Positions 7,763 through 15,312 of a DNA stretch of 64,000 bases are shown piece by piece. The position numbers were made by a program, and so were the translations under genes. The notes beneath the pieces were generated by a model. The model did no database searches, was not told the DNA's origin, and worked only from the letters and a program-made list of their open reading frames with translations. Position 1 is the stretch's first letter; each line of letters begins with the position of its first letter. The stretch is from Kitasatospora sp. NA04385 (GTDB lineage: Bacteria; Actinomycetota; Actinomycetes; Streptomycetales; Streptomycetaceae). The stretch is from NCBI RefSeq assembly GCF_013364235.1, contig NZ_CP054919.1:1796740-1860739 (forward strand). Direction: 5' to 3'.

Positions 7763-8968
7763 ATGGACACCGGGATCGTGATCGTCGGGGCGAGCCTGGC
7801 CGGGGCGAAGGCCGCCGAGGCGCTGCGCGCGGAGGGCTACCGGGGGCCGGTCACCCTGGTCGGCGACGAGGCGGAGCGCCCGTACGAGCGGCCGCCGCTG
7901 TCGAAGGGGTACCTGCTCGGCAAGGAGGAGAAGGAGAAGATCTACGTCCACCCGGCCGACTGGTACGAGCAGCACGAGGTGGTGCTGCGGCTGGGCACGG
8001 CGGTCAGCGCGATCGACCCGGCGGGGCACACCGTGACGCTGGAGGGCGGGGAGCGGCTGCCGTTCTCGAAGCTGCTGCTGGCCACCGGTTCGGCGCCGCG
8101 CACGCTGCCGGTGCCGGGCGGCGACGGGGACTTCGTGCGGACGCTGCGGCGGGTCGGCGACAGCGAGGGGCTGCGGGCCGCGTTCCGTCCCGGGGCCCGG
8201 GTGGTGGTGGTCGGCGCGGGCTGGATCGGCCTGGAGGCGGCAGCCGCGGCCCGGACCGCCGGCGCGGAGGTGACGGTGCTGGAGTCGGCCGAGCTGCCGC
8301 TGCTGCGGGTGCTGGGCCGGGAGGCCGCGCAGGTCTTCGCGGACCTGCACCGGGCGCACGGCGTCGACCTGCGTCTCGGCGTCGAGGTGGCGGAGCTGCG
8401 GGCGGACGGGGTGCGGCTGGGCGACGGCGGCACCGTCCCGGCGGACGTGCTGCTGGTCGGCGTGGGCATCAGCCCGAACACGGCGCTGGCCGAGAACGCG
8501 GGCCTGACCGTCGACAACGGGGTGCGCACCGACCAGCACCTGGCCACCTCGCACCCCGACGTGTTCGCGGCGGGCGACGTGGCGAACGCCTTCCACCCGC
8601 TGTTCGGCAAGCCGATCCGGGTCGAGCACTGGGCGAACGCGCTCAACCAGCCGGCCGTGGCGGCCGCCTCGATGCTCGGCAAGGCCGCGGTGTACGACCG
8701 CGTCCCGTACTTCTTCACCGACCAGTACGACCTGGGCATGGAGTACACCGGGTACGCGGAGCCCGGCGGCTACGACCGGGTGGTGTTCCGGGGCGACGTC
8801 GCCGGGCGGGAGTTCATCGCGTTCTGGCTGTCCGGCGGGAAGGTGCTGGCGGGCATGAACGTCAACGTCTGGGACGTCACCGACCCGATCCGCGAACTGG
8901 TCCGCTCCGGGCGAGCGGTGGACCCGGACCGGCTGGCCGACCCGGCGGTGCCGCTGGACGAACTCTGA
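7763..8968 (+). CDS. NAD(P)/FAD-dependent ferredoxin reductase
   Basis: 401 aa, rhodocoxin/putidaredoxin-reductase type. FAD site near the N-terminus (IVIVGASLAGAKAAEALR), the ATG motif LLATGSAPR, NAD site VVVVGAGWIGLEAAAAAR, second FAD motif VFAAGDVAN, then the C-terminal reductase domain. The ATG at 7763 has AAGGA at 7751-7755. It probably passes electrons from NAD(P)H to a ferredoxin for a cytochrome P450 or other oxygenase, but no partner gene is nearby. Direct repeats begin just after the stop. Confidence 0.93.
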   Translation: MDTGIVIVGASLAGAKAAEALRAEGYRGPVTLVGDEAERPYERPPLSKGYLLGKEEKEKIYVHPADWYEQHEVVLRLGTAVSAIDPAGHTVTLEGGERLPFSKLLLATGSAPRTLPVPGGDGDFVRTLRRVGDSEGLRAAFRPGARVVVVGAGWIGLEAAAAARTAGAEVTVLESAELPLLRVLGREAAQVFADLHRAHGVDLRLGVEVAELRADGVRLGDGGTVPADVLLVGVGISPNTALAENAGLTVDNGVRTDQHLATSHPDVFAAGDVANAFHPLFGKPIRVEHWANALNQPAVAAASMLGKAAVYDRVPYFFTDQYDLGMEYTGYAEPGGYDRVVFRGDVAGREFIAFWLSGGKVLAGMNVNVWDVTDPIRELVRSGRAVDPDRLADPAVPLDEL

Positions 8969-8974
8969 TCCGAC

Positions 8975-9031
8975 GATCAGCCCCGGGGCGCGTGATCGGC
9001 CCCGGGGCGCGTGATCGGTCCCGGGGTGCGG
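8975..9031. repeat. Three tandem 19-bp repeats
   Basis: Units at 8975, 8994 and 9013, based on GATCGGCCCCGGGGCGCGT, start 6 bases after the ferredoxin reductase stop and reach the stop of the convergent DUF1876 gene. Each unit contains the palindrome CCCCGGGG or a near copy, so the set can form alternative hairpins and may terminate transcription. Confidence 0.8.
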
Positions 9032-9319
9032 TCAGGTCACGTCGCGCCACATCAGCGGGGCCATCGGGTCGCCGGTGGGCCGGGCGACCTCGTCGTGGGC
9101 CTTGGTGAGCAGTTGCATGGCGAGGTCGTTGAGGGCGCGGGCCCCGGCGACCTCCTCGCCGACCCGCAGCTGCGGGCTGTCGGCCTGGTGCCTGGTGGAG
9201 CTGCCGTGGCCGCGCAGTTCCGTGCCGTCGGAGAGGCGGACCAGCGCGGCGGCCCTGGTGTGGTCGCCGTCCTCCTGGAACTCCATCTCGACGTGCCATC
9301 CGACCAGCGTCCTCATCAT
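9032..9319 (-). CDS. DUF1876 small protein
   Basis: 95 aa, starts MMRTLVGWHVEMEF and contains EDGDHTRAAALVRLSDGTEL and GEEVAGARALNDLAMQLL, the pattern of DUF1876, a small actinobacterial family thought to have a dsRBD-like fold. The ATG at 9319 has GGAGG 8 bases upstream. A second family member lies at 46604. Function unknown. Confidence 0.85.
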   Translation of the reverse strand: MMRTLVGWHVEMEFQEDGDHTRAAALVRLSDGTELRGHGSSTRHQADSPQLRVGEEVAGARALNDLAMQLLTKAHDEVARPTGDPMAPLMWRDVT

Positions 9320-9474
9320 GGCCGCCACCTCCCGGGTGCGTGCAGGGTGTTCGGACCGGTCCTTCCAGGGTGCGACGCCCGGGCCGCAACGGCCAGGCGG
9401 GCACGGGGCGATGGGCGGGCGCGGGTCGGGTACGGGCCGGGTGCGGGCCTTCGGCAGCGGCGGAGGCCGGTGCG

Positions 9475-9648
9475 TCAGACGTCGGCCGGGGCCTCCCCGG
9501 CGGCGCCGCCGTCGGGTTCGGCCGGCTCCTCGCAGGATTCGCGACCGGTCTCGGTGTGCACCACCCGCACCGGCCGGTGGGGGCCCTCGCCGTGGACGAT
9601 CCGCTGCGGTCGGCCGCAGCGCGGGCAGAGCAGGGGGATCTGGTTCAT
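9475..9648 (-). CDS. Small zinc-ribbon-like protein
   Basis: 57 aa starting MNQIPLLCPRCGRPQRIVHG. The CPRCG knuckle and a later Cys (ESCEEP) could bind zinc; the C-terminus is acidic and Ala/Gly rich. The ATG at 9648 is chosen because homology-like composition begins there. No family name is recognised; tiny proteins of this kind are common in streptomycetes. Confidence 0.55.
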   Translation of the reverse strand: MNQIPLLCPRCGRPQRIVHGEGPHRPVRVVHTETGRESCEEPAEPDGGAAGEAPADV

Positions 9649-10095
9649 GGCCGCCGTCCACGCGCCCCGCGGCGGGCGATTCCCGGGCCCGCGTGGCCTC
9701 CTCACTCCCAGTGTGCCGCGCCGGACCGGTCGGCGGCGTGGTCGGCGGCGTGGACGTGGACGGGGATGTGGACGGGGATCGGACCCGGCGGGCGGGGGGC
9801 GCGGGGCCGGTGCGGGCTCTCAAGTCCGGGGCGGCTCGTGTCGATAACCGTGACGGGGGTGCGGCGCGGGCGCCCGCGCCGCACCTCCTGCCCGTTCCGC
9901 CGGGCGCGGTGCGGGGGGTCGGCGGTGCAACGACCGGCCGTCCGGGGCGAGTTGCTGACCGCCGCCGAGGGGACGCGCCGCCGTCCCGACCGGCGAGCGG
10001 GGTGGGGCGGTGGCCGCCGGGCGGTCCGACCTGGTTCGACCGGTTCGTCCGGGGGTACGTACGGCTGGTCCCGGGTGTTCACCGCCGTCGCCGCC
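9649..10095. other. Long intergenic stretch before the thioredoxin gene
   Basis: About 450 bases without a convincing gene. It contains short G-rich direct repeats (GTCGGCGGCGTG at 9729 and 9741, then GTGGACGGGGAT copies to about 9781). Nothing else could be recognised until the SigR-type promoter at 10096. Confidence 0.5.
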
Positions 10096-10121
10096 GGAAT
10101 AGTTCCGCAGGTGGCGGGGTT
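10096..10121 (+). promoter_or_regulatory. SigR-type (thiol-stress) promoter
   Basis: GGAAT at 10096-10100 and GTT at 10119-10121 are separated by exactly 18 bases, the known Streptomyces SigR consensus GGAAT-N18/19-GTT. It is 55 bases upstream of a thioredoxin gene, a classic SigR target class. Confidence 0.8.
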
Positions 10122-10175
10122 GTGCCGGGCGAAGGGCCCGAACGGCGGGGCCGGAGGCGCGAGAGGCAGGTGGCG

Positions 10176-10559
10176 ATGATGAGCACGGTGGAATTGACCA
10201 AGGACAACTTCGACGAGGTGGTCCAGGGCGAGGACGGCAAGGCGTTCGTCCTGATCGACTTCTGGGCGGCGTGGTGCGGCCCCTGCCGCCAGTTCGCGCC
10301 GGTCTTCGAGCGGGCGTCCGACAAGCACGAGGACATCACCTTCGCCAAGGTCGACACCGAGGCCCAGCAGGAGCTCGCCGCGGCGTTCGACATCCGGTCG
10401 ATTCCGACCCTCGCGATCATCCGCGAGGGCGTCCTGGTCTTCGCCCAGCCCGGCGCGCTCCCCGAAGCCGCCCTGGAGGACTTGATCGGTCAGGCCCGGA
10501 AGCTGGACATGGCAGAGGTCCACGCCGGCGTGGCCGCCCAGAAGTCCGCCCAGAACTGA
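10176..10559 (+). CDS. Thioredoxin
   Basis: 127 aa cytoplasmic disulfide reductase with FWAAWCGPCRQFAPVFE (active-site CGPC) and the cis-Pro segment SIPTLAIIREG. It has a 15-residue C-terminal extension beyond the usual 105-110 aa fold. The double ATG at 10176/10179 follows GAGGCAGG. A SigR-type promoter upstream indicates induction by disulfide stress, as known for S. coelicolor thioredoxin genes including trxC. No thioredoxin reductase is adjacent. A strong terminator follows. Confidence 0.94.
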   Translation: MMSTVELTKDNFDEVVQGEDGKAFVLIDFWAAWCGPCRQFAPVFERASDKHEDITFAKVDTEAQQELAAAFDIRSIPTLAIIREGVLVFAQPGALPEAALEDLIGQARKLDMAEVHAGVAAQKSAQN

Positions 10560-10585
10560 CCCGGGCCCGCACGGCGGGGCCCGGG

Positions 10586-10630
10586 GGCGGGGCGCCCGGA
10601 GGAACACTCCTCCGGGCGCCCCGCCTTTTT
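10586..10630 (+). terminator. Rho-independent terminator after thioredoxin
   Basis: A perfect 18-bp stem (10586-10603 with 10608-10625) closes the 4-base loop ACAC and is followed by TTTTT at 10626-10630, 27 bases after the stop codon. Confidence 0.95.
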
Positions 10631-10761
10631 CGTGCCGTGCCGTGCCGCGCCTGCCCGCACCGCGCCGGTCCGGCCGCGGCGTGCTGCCGTGCGAGTGTCG
10701 GTGGCGTGGAGCACACTGCTGCGAGACCGCGTTACGACCGAGTCTCCGGATGGGTTCGACG

Positions 10762-11865
10762 ATGAACGATGCACGGGATGCCCGGGGTTTCCTGCTGGCC
10801 GTCGGCACGCAGAAGGGCCTGTTCCTGGGCCGCGGTTCGGACCGCGGGACGTGGGAGTTCAGCGGCCCGCACTTCCCGATGAACGCGGTCTACGCGGTGG
10901 GCGTCGACCGTCGCGGCGGCCGCACCCGGCTGCTGGTCGGAGCGGACAGCAGCCACTGGGGCCCCTCGGTGTGGTGGTCGGACGACCTGGGCGCGAGCTG
11001 GCAGGAGCCCGCGCGACCGGCGGTGAAGTTCCCCGAGCGGACCGGCGCCTCGCTGGAGCGGGTGTGGCAGTTGCAGCCGGCCGGCGACGAGGCCCCGGGC
11101 GTGGTGTACGCGGGCACCGAACCGGCCGCGCTGTTCCGCTCCGCCGACGGCGGCGAGAGCTTCGCCCTGGTCGACGGGCTGTGGGACCACCCGCAGCGCG
11201 AGCACTGGGGCGCCGGGTTCGGCGGCCAGGGCATGCACACCGTCCTCACCGACCCGCGGAACCCGGACGCGCTGCTGGTCGCGGTCTCCTCCGGCGGCGC
11301 CTACCGCACCGCCGACGGCGGCCTGAGCTGGCGGCCGTCCAACCTGGGCGTGCGGGCCGACTTCCTGCCCGACCGGTTCCCCGAGTTCGGCCAGTGCGTG
11401 CACAAGATCGCCCGGGACGCGGGCGACCCGGACCGGCTGTACCTGCAGAACCACGGCGGCGTGTACCGCAGCGACGACGCGGGGCGGACGTGGAAGTCGA
11501 TCGCCGGCGACCTGCCCGCCGACTTCGGCTTCGGCGTCGCCGCGCACCCGCGCACCCCCGGCACCGCGTACCTGTTCCCGCTGGACGCCGACTACGCCCG
11601 GCTGCCCGTCGACCGCCGCTGCCGGGTCTTCCGCACCACCGACGCGGGCGAGACCTGGCAGCCGCTGGACACCGGCCTGCCCGCCGAGGCGCACTACGGC
11701 GTGGTCCTGCGCGACGCGCTGTGCACCGACGACGGCGACCCGGCGGGCGTCTACTTCGGCAACCGCAACGGCGAGGTCTACGGCTCCCCCGACGGCGGCG
11801 ACCACTGGTCGCTGCTCGCCTCCCACCTGCCGGACGTGCTGTGCGTACGGGCGGCGGCCCTCTGA
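10762..11865 (+). CDS. BNR/Asp-box repeat beta-propeller protein
   Basis: 367 aa, sialidase-like superfamily without a recognisable sialidase active site. Repeated Asp-box-type motifs occur: RSADGGESF, RTADGGLSW, RSDDAGRTW, RTTDAGETW and SPDGGDHW, indicating a five- to seven-bladed propeller. No signal peptide, so probably cytoplasmic. The ATG at 10762 has GGATGGG before it; an in-frame ATG at 10750 is the alternative. Catalytic role unknown; such proteins are often annotated exo-alpha-sialidase without proof. Confidence 0.85.
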   Translation: MNDARDARGFLLAVGTQKGLFLGRGSDRGTWEFSGPHFPMNAVYAVGVDRRGGRTRLLVGADSSHWGPSVWWSDDLGASWQEPARPAVKFPERTGASLERVWQLQPAGDEAPGVVYAGTEPAALFRSADGGESFALVDGLWDHPQREHWGAGFGGQGMHTVLTDPRNPDALLVAVSSGGAYRTADGGLSWRPSNLGVRADFLPDRFPEFGQCVHKIARDAGDPDRLYLQNHGGVYRSDDAGRTWKSIAGDLPADFGFGVAAHPRTPGTAYLFPLDADYARLPVDRRCRVFRTTDAGETWQPLDTGLPAEAHYGVVLRDALCTDDGDPAGVYFGNRNGEVYGSPDGGDHWSLLASHLPDVLCVRAAAL

Positions 11866-11877
11866 CCGGCGCCGGGG

Positions 11878-12342
11878 TCAGGAGTCGGCGGCGCGCAGGC
11901 GGTCGCTGACGGTGCCGAGGCTCTCGGCGAGGGCGGCCAGCTGGGCCGGGGTGAGGACGTCGATCAGGGCCTCGCGGACGGCGGCGACGTGGCCGGGGGC
12001 GGCGGCCCGCAGCGCCGTCCAGCCCTGGTCGGTGATCTCGGCGAAGACGCCGCGCACGTCGCTCGGGCAGGAGCGGCGGGCGACCAGGCCGGCCTTCTCC
12101 AGCTGGGTGACCTGGTAGGTGAGGCCGCTCTTGGAGGTGATCAGGCGGTCGGCCAGGTCGGTCATCCGCAGCGAGCCGCCGGGGGCGGCGGAGAGCTGGA
12201 CCAGGATCTCGTACTGGGTGTGGGAGAGCCCCGCGTCCTCCTTGAGCTGGCGCTCCAGGCGGCGGGCGACCAGGTTGGTGGCCGCGACGAACCCGCGCCA
12301 GGCGGCCATCTCGGTCTCGTCGAGCCAGCGGGGATCGTCCAT
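11878..12342 (-). CDS. MarR-family transcriptional regulator
   Basis: 154 aa winged-helix repressor: LSHTQYEILVQLSAAPGG, the recognition region LRMTDLADRLITSKSGLTYQ, and the wing VARRSCPSDVRGVFAEITDQ. It is divergent from the dioxygenase gene, and two related palindromes fill the shared intergenic region. By analogy with MhqR/OhrR-type regulators next to extradiol dioxygenases it may respond to quinones or phenolics; the Cys in RRSCPSD could be redox-active, but that is speculative. Confidence 0.9.
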   Translation of the reverse strand: MDDPRWLDETEMAAWRGFVAATNLVARRLERQLKEDAGLSHTQYEILVQLSAAPGGSLRMTDLADRLITSKSGLTYQVTQLEKAGLVARRSCPSDVRGVFAEITDQGWTALRAAAPGHVAAVREALIDVLTPAQLAALAESLGTVSDRLRAADS

Positions 12343-12363
12343 GCCCCGCAGTCTACTCCGGTT

Positions 12364-12377
12364 GTTCAAATTCGAAC
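12364..12377. promoter_or_regulatory. MarR operator, site 1
   Basis: GTTCAAATTCGAAC, palindromic except near the centre, lies 22 bases upstream of the marR start and closely matches site 2. Confidence 0.75.
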
Positions 12378-12402
12378 TCAGGTGTACCTTCGAAGCCGTA
12401 AG

Positions 12403-12416
12403 GTTCAAATTTGAAC
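12403..12416. promoter_or_regulatory. MarR operator, site 2
   Basis: GTTCAAATTTGAAC is a perfect 14-bp palindrome 28 bases before the dioxygenase start. The centres of the two sites are 39 bp apart, so dimers could bind both promoters independently or cooperatively. Confidence 0.82.
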
Positions 12417-12444
12417 TACAGGTCGGCTACCGGAGGACGGACCC

Positions 12445-13227
12445 ATGAGCACCCCCACCACCGAGCGCATGCCCGCCCTCTACCTCTCGCACGGCGCGCC
12501 CCCGCTCGCCGACGACCCCGTCTGGCCCGGCCAGCTCGCCGCCTGGTCCGCCGAGCTGCCCCGCCCCAAGGCGATCCTGATGGTCTCCGCGCACTGGGAG
12601 GAGGCCCCGCTGGCGATCGGCGCGGTCCGCCCCCTCCCGCTGGTGTACGACTTCTGGGGCTTCCCCGAGCACTACTACCGGGTGCAGTACGCCGCCCCCG
12701 GCGCGCCCGAGCTCGCCGCCTCGGTCCGCAAGCTGCTCAGTGCCCCCGGCACCCCCGTCCAGGACGTGCCGGACCGCGGGCTGGACCACGGCGCGTACGT
12801 CCCGCTGGTCGAGATGTACCCGGACGCGGACGTCCCCGTCCTCCAGGTCTCGCTGCCCACCCTCGACCCGCGCGAGCTGATGGAGATCGGCCGCAAGCTC
12901 GCCCCGCTGCGCGACGAGGGCGTCCTGATCGTCGGCTCCGGCTTCTTCACCCACAACCTGCGCGCCCTCTCCCCCGACGGCCGGGTCACCTCGGTGATGG
13001 CCGAGTTCGACGACTGGGGCCGCCGCGCCCTGGAGGCCCGCGACCTCGACGCCCTGCTCGACTTCGAGCACAAGGCCCCCGCCGGCCGCCTCGCCCACCC
13101 CCGCACCGAGCACTTCGCCCCGCTCTTCGTCACCCTCGGCGCGGGCGAGGCCGACCTCGGCGAGCAGCGCAGCGTCATCGACGGCTTCTGGATGGGCCTG
13201 GCCAAGCGCTCCGTCCAGCTCGGCTGA
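12445..13227 (+). CDS. Class III extradiol ring-cleavage dioxygenase, DODA/YgiD type
   Basis: 260 aa LigB-superfamily protein that cleaves catecholic rings using non-haem Fe(II). Candidate metal and catalytic histidines are H16 (YLSHGAPP), H50 (MVSAHWE), the DHGAYVPL His and TEHFAPL. The ATG follows a GGAGGA site. It is controlled by the divergent MarR through the palindromes upstream. The true substrate is unknown; the family includes 4,5-DOPA dioxygenases and quinone-detoxifying enzymes. Confidence 0.92.
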   Translation: MSTPTTERMPALYLSHGAPPLADDPVWPGQLAAWSAELPRPKAILMVSAHWEEAPLAIGAVRPLPLVYDFWGFPEHYYRVQYAAPGAPELAASVRKLLSAPGTPVQDVPDRGLDHGAYVPLVEMYPDADVPVLQVSLPTLDPRELMEIGRKLAPLRDEGVLIVGSGFFTHNLRALSPDGRVTSVMAEFDDWGRRALEARDLDALLDFEHKAPAGRLAHPRTEHFAPLFVTLGAGEADLGEQRSVIDGFWMGLAKRSVQLG

Positions 13228-13312
13228 CCCCTCGCCCGGCACGGCGCCCGGTGAAGCGCGCGACCTGGTGCCCCAAGGGCGCGCCGCTGCAGGAGTCCGG
13301 CCCGGGCGGGGT

Positions 13313-13954
13313 TCAGTAGGCGCAGGTGAAGCGTTCGCCGTGGTGGGCGGGGTGTTCGAGTTCGTCGACCACGGCGACCGCGAGGTCCGGCAGCGAGAGG
13401 GCGGACCGGCCGTCCGGGGTCGTCACCAGGTCGTCGGTGCCGGAGCGGTAGGCGCCGGTGCGCTCGCCCGGGAGCAGGTTCCGCGGCGGGCTGAGCACCG
13501 TCCAGTCGAGGTCGCGCACCGTACGCAGGTAGTCCAGGGCCCGGCCGTGCGCGCGCATCAGCTCGAACTGGCGGGGCGTCACCGCCGGGTCGTCCCACAG
13601 CGGTGCGCCCGACGCGGTGGTCAGGCTGCCCGCGCTGCCGACCACCAGCAGGCGCGGCGCCGCGTCCGCGAGCCGCCGCAGCCCCGCGACCAGCGCGTGC
13701 GCGGCGGGCTCCACCAGCCGGCCCCGGCCCGGGCCGTCCCCGCCGCCGACCGCGCTGACCAGCGCCTGCCGCCCCGCCGCGACCCGCTCCACGTCCGCCG
13801 GGTCCAGCACGTCCCCGCGCTCCACGCTGATCGCCAGCCCCTGGTACTCCTCCGGCCGCCGCACCACCGCCGTCACCCGGTGCCCCCGGGCCAGCGCCTC
13901 GGTCACCACACACCGGCCGATCGCGCCGTTCGCCCCGATGACCGCGATCTGCAT
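13313..13954 (-). CDS. NAD(P)H-binding atypical SDR (NmrA/YwnB-like)
   Basis: 213 aa. N-terminal Rossmann motif IAVIGANGAIGRCVV, then RGDVLDPADVERV, and no Tyr-Lys catalytic pair of classical SDRs in the expected place. Such proteins bind NAD(P)H and act as reductases, epimerases or redox sensors. The ATG at 13954 is chosen at the start of the Rossmann strand; an upstream ATG at 13999 adds basic low-complexity residues. Convergent with the dioxygenase. Confidence 0.85.
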   Translation of the reverse strand: MQIAVIGANGAIGRCVVTEALARGHRVTAVVRRPEEYQGLAISVERGDVLDPADVERVAAGRQALVSAVGGGDGPGRGRLVEPAAHALVAGLRRLADAAPRLLVVGSAGSLTTASGAPLWDDPAVTPRQFELMRAHGRALDYLRTVRDLDWTVLSPPRNLLPGERTGAYRSGTDDLVTTPDGRSALSLPDLAVAVVDELEHPAHHGERFTCAY

Positions 13955-14042
13955 GCCCGACCAGCCTCGCTCTCCGCGCCCGCGACCCTGACGTTTCATC
14001 AGACCATGTGCACGGGTCGCGACGCGGGAACGGCACCGGGCG

Positions 14043-14834
14043 TCACTTCGTCCAGGACGCCTGGAGCTTGAGCTTGTCGGCCATCTCGGTGTAGCCGACC
14101 TGGGCGGGCGTGTTGCCGGTGCCCGCGAGCCCGATGATGGTGCAGCCCTTGGTCTCCATGCCCTTCTTGACGCCCTGGACCTTCGCGGGGACGCACTTGG
14201 CCACCGGCGTCGAACCGGTCGGGGTCAGGAAGACGCCGTTGCGGCCGGTGGCGTCGGCCACCACGAACGCCGAGTCCGGTGCGGTGAAGGAGAGGCTGGC
14301 GTCGCCCAGGTTCTTGATGGTGTAGCTGACGTAGACCAGGGTGTGGCCCTCGGCGTTGGCGGTCGGGGCCTTGGCGTCCTGGAAGTCCTTGATCGAGCCG
14401 ATCTCGACCCCGGTGACGGTGATCTGGAGCTTGGTGGTGATGTTCGCCTGCCTGTCGGCGAAGTCGACCGTGGCCGGCTGGCCGATCTTCACCGCCTGGG
14501 CGGCCTGCGTCACCTTGCCGCCGCCCGCCGAGCCGCCCGCCGTGGAACCACCGGCCGTGGAACCGCCCGCCGTGGAGCCGCCGCTCGTGGAACCGCCCGT
14601 CGCGGCCGCCGAGGAGGTCGCCCCGCCCTTGGTGCCGCCGGTCGCACCACCGGTCGTACCGCCCGTCGAGGTGGAGCCGGTGCCGCCCGCGGCCGGGGCG
14701 GAGGCCGCCGCGCCGCCGCTCGCACCCGCCGCCTCGCCGGACGGGTCCTCGCCCTCCGGGTCGCAGGCCGTCAGCGCGAGAGCGGCGGCCGCGGCAACAG
14801 CGGCGACGGTCAGTTTCATGGTCCTGGTACGCAT
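14043..14834 (-). CDS. Secreted lipoprotein with DUF4352-like C-terminal domain
   Basis: 263 aa. The N-terminus has a charged start, a hydrophobic stretch and a lipobox (LALTAC, Cys24), so it should be lipid-anchored outside the membrane. Residues about 30-106 are a Gly/Ser/Thr/Ala linker with repeated GGSTA units. The C-terminal 150 residues (ITVTGVEIGS, VYVSYTIKNLG, AFVVADATGRN) look like the Ig-like domain of DUF4352. ATG at 14834, with ATG 14819 an alternative; neither has a strong ribosome-binding site. Function unknown. Confidence 0.82.
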   Translation of the reverse strand: MRTRTMKLTVAAVAAAAALALTACDPEGEDPSGEAAGASGGAAASAPAAGGTGSTSTGGTTGGATGGTKGGATSSAAATGGSTSGGSTAGGSTAGGSTAGGSAGGGKVTQAAQAVKIGQPATVDFADRQANITTKLQITVTGVEIGSIKDFQDAKAPTANAEGHTLVYVSYTIKNLGDASLSFTAPDSAFVVADATGRNGVFLTPTGSTPVAKCVPAKVQGVKKGMETKGCTIIGLAGTGNTPAQVGYTEMADKLKLQASWTK

Positions 14835-15167
14835 GGTGCGCCGATTCTCGGACGCTCTCCGCGGAACCGTTGCCGGCCTGCCCGTGCGGTGACGCCCATT
14901 CCAAAGTGGTTCGGAGACATGGGTGCAGCGGGCAAGAAGCCGTCCCCCCCGATCTGGCTTGTCGACAGGGACCTTACCAGTCAGCCGAATTGACGCCAGA
15001 AACCCTTCGGAATTCCGGTTGGGGCAGATGGCACAGGCATGGGACGTGTGCGACATACGGGGCGATAACCGGGCCGAGAAACCGGTTCGGCGGCGCCGGA
15101 TATCCGGAGTCGGGGACGCACGACCGGAAATTCCGGTGTCCGCGTCAAAAGCGTGCGGGGCGTCGGC
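14835..15167. other. Divergent intergenic stretch, left part
   Basis: About 330 bases between the lipoprotein and multicopper oxidase genes, less GC-rich than its surroundings. It contains small palindromic words (CCGGAAATTCCGG at 15123-15135 and GGATATCC near 15100) but no recognised binding site or gene. Confidence 0.5.
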
Positions 15168-15211
15168 GGTCACCGATCGGCCACCAGTCGGCCACCGGTC
15201 TGCCACCGGTC
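15168..15211. repeat. Four degenerate 11-bp direct repeats
   Basis: Units GGTCACCGATC, GGCCACCAGTC, GGCCACCGGTC and TGCCACCGGTC run head to tail about 100 bases upstream of the multicopper oxidase. The spacing is near one helical turn, as expected for a row of binding sites for an OmpR- or PhoP-type response regulator; this is inference. Confidence 0.7.
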
Positions 15212-15298
15212 GGCGCGGCGGGATCGCCGCACACTCCGCCTTCCCCCCTCCCGCCTCCCCGCGCGGTGCGGCGCATCCGACGAACAGATGGATTGTCA

Positions 15299-15304
15299 TA
15301 TATT
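15299..15304 (+). promoter_or_regulatory. Putative -10 element, leaderless promoter
   Basis: TATATT ends 8 bases before the ATG at 15313, in a short AT-rich patch, and the gene has no ribosome-binding site. Transcription starting 7-9 bases downstream would give a leaderless mRNA. No clear -35 was seen. Confidence 0.5.
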
Positions 15305-15312
15305 GCGCGGTT

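Noticed and set aside
11863..11882. CTGACC/GGTCAG hairpin between the BNR and marR stops
   Set aside because: Short, partly made of the two stop codons themselves, and without a T-run; too weak to call a terminator.
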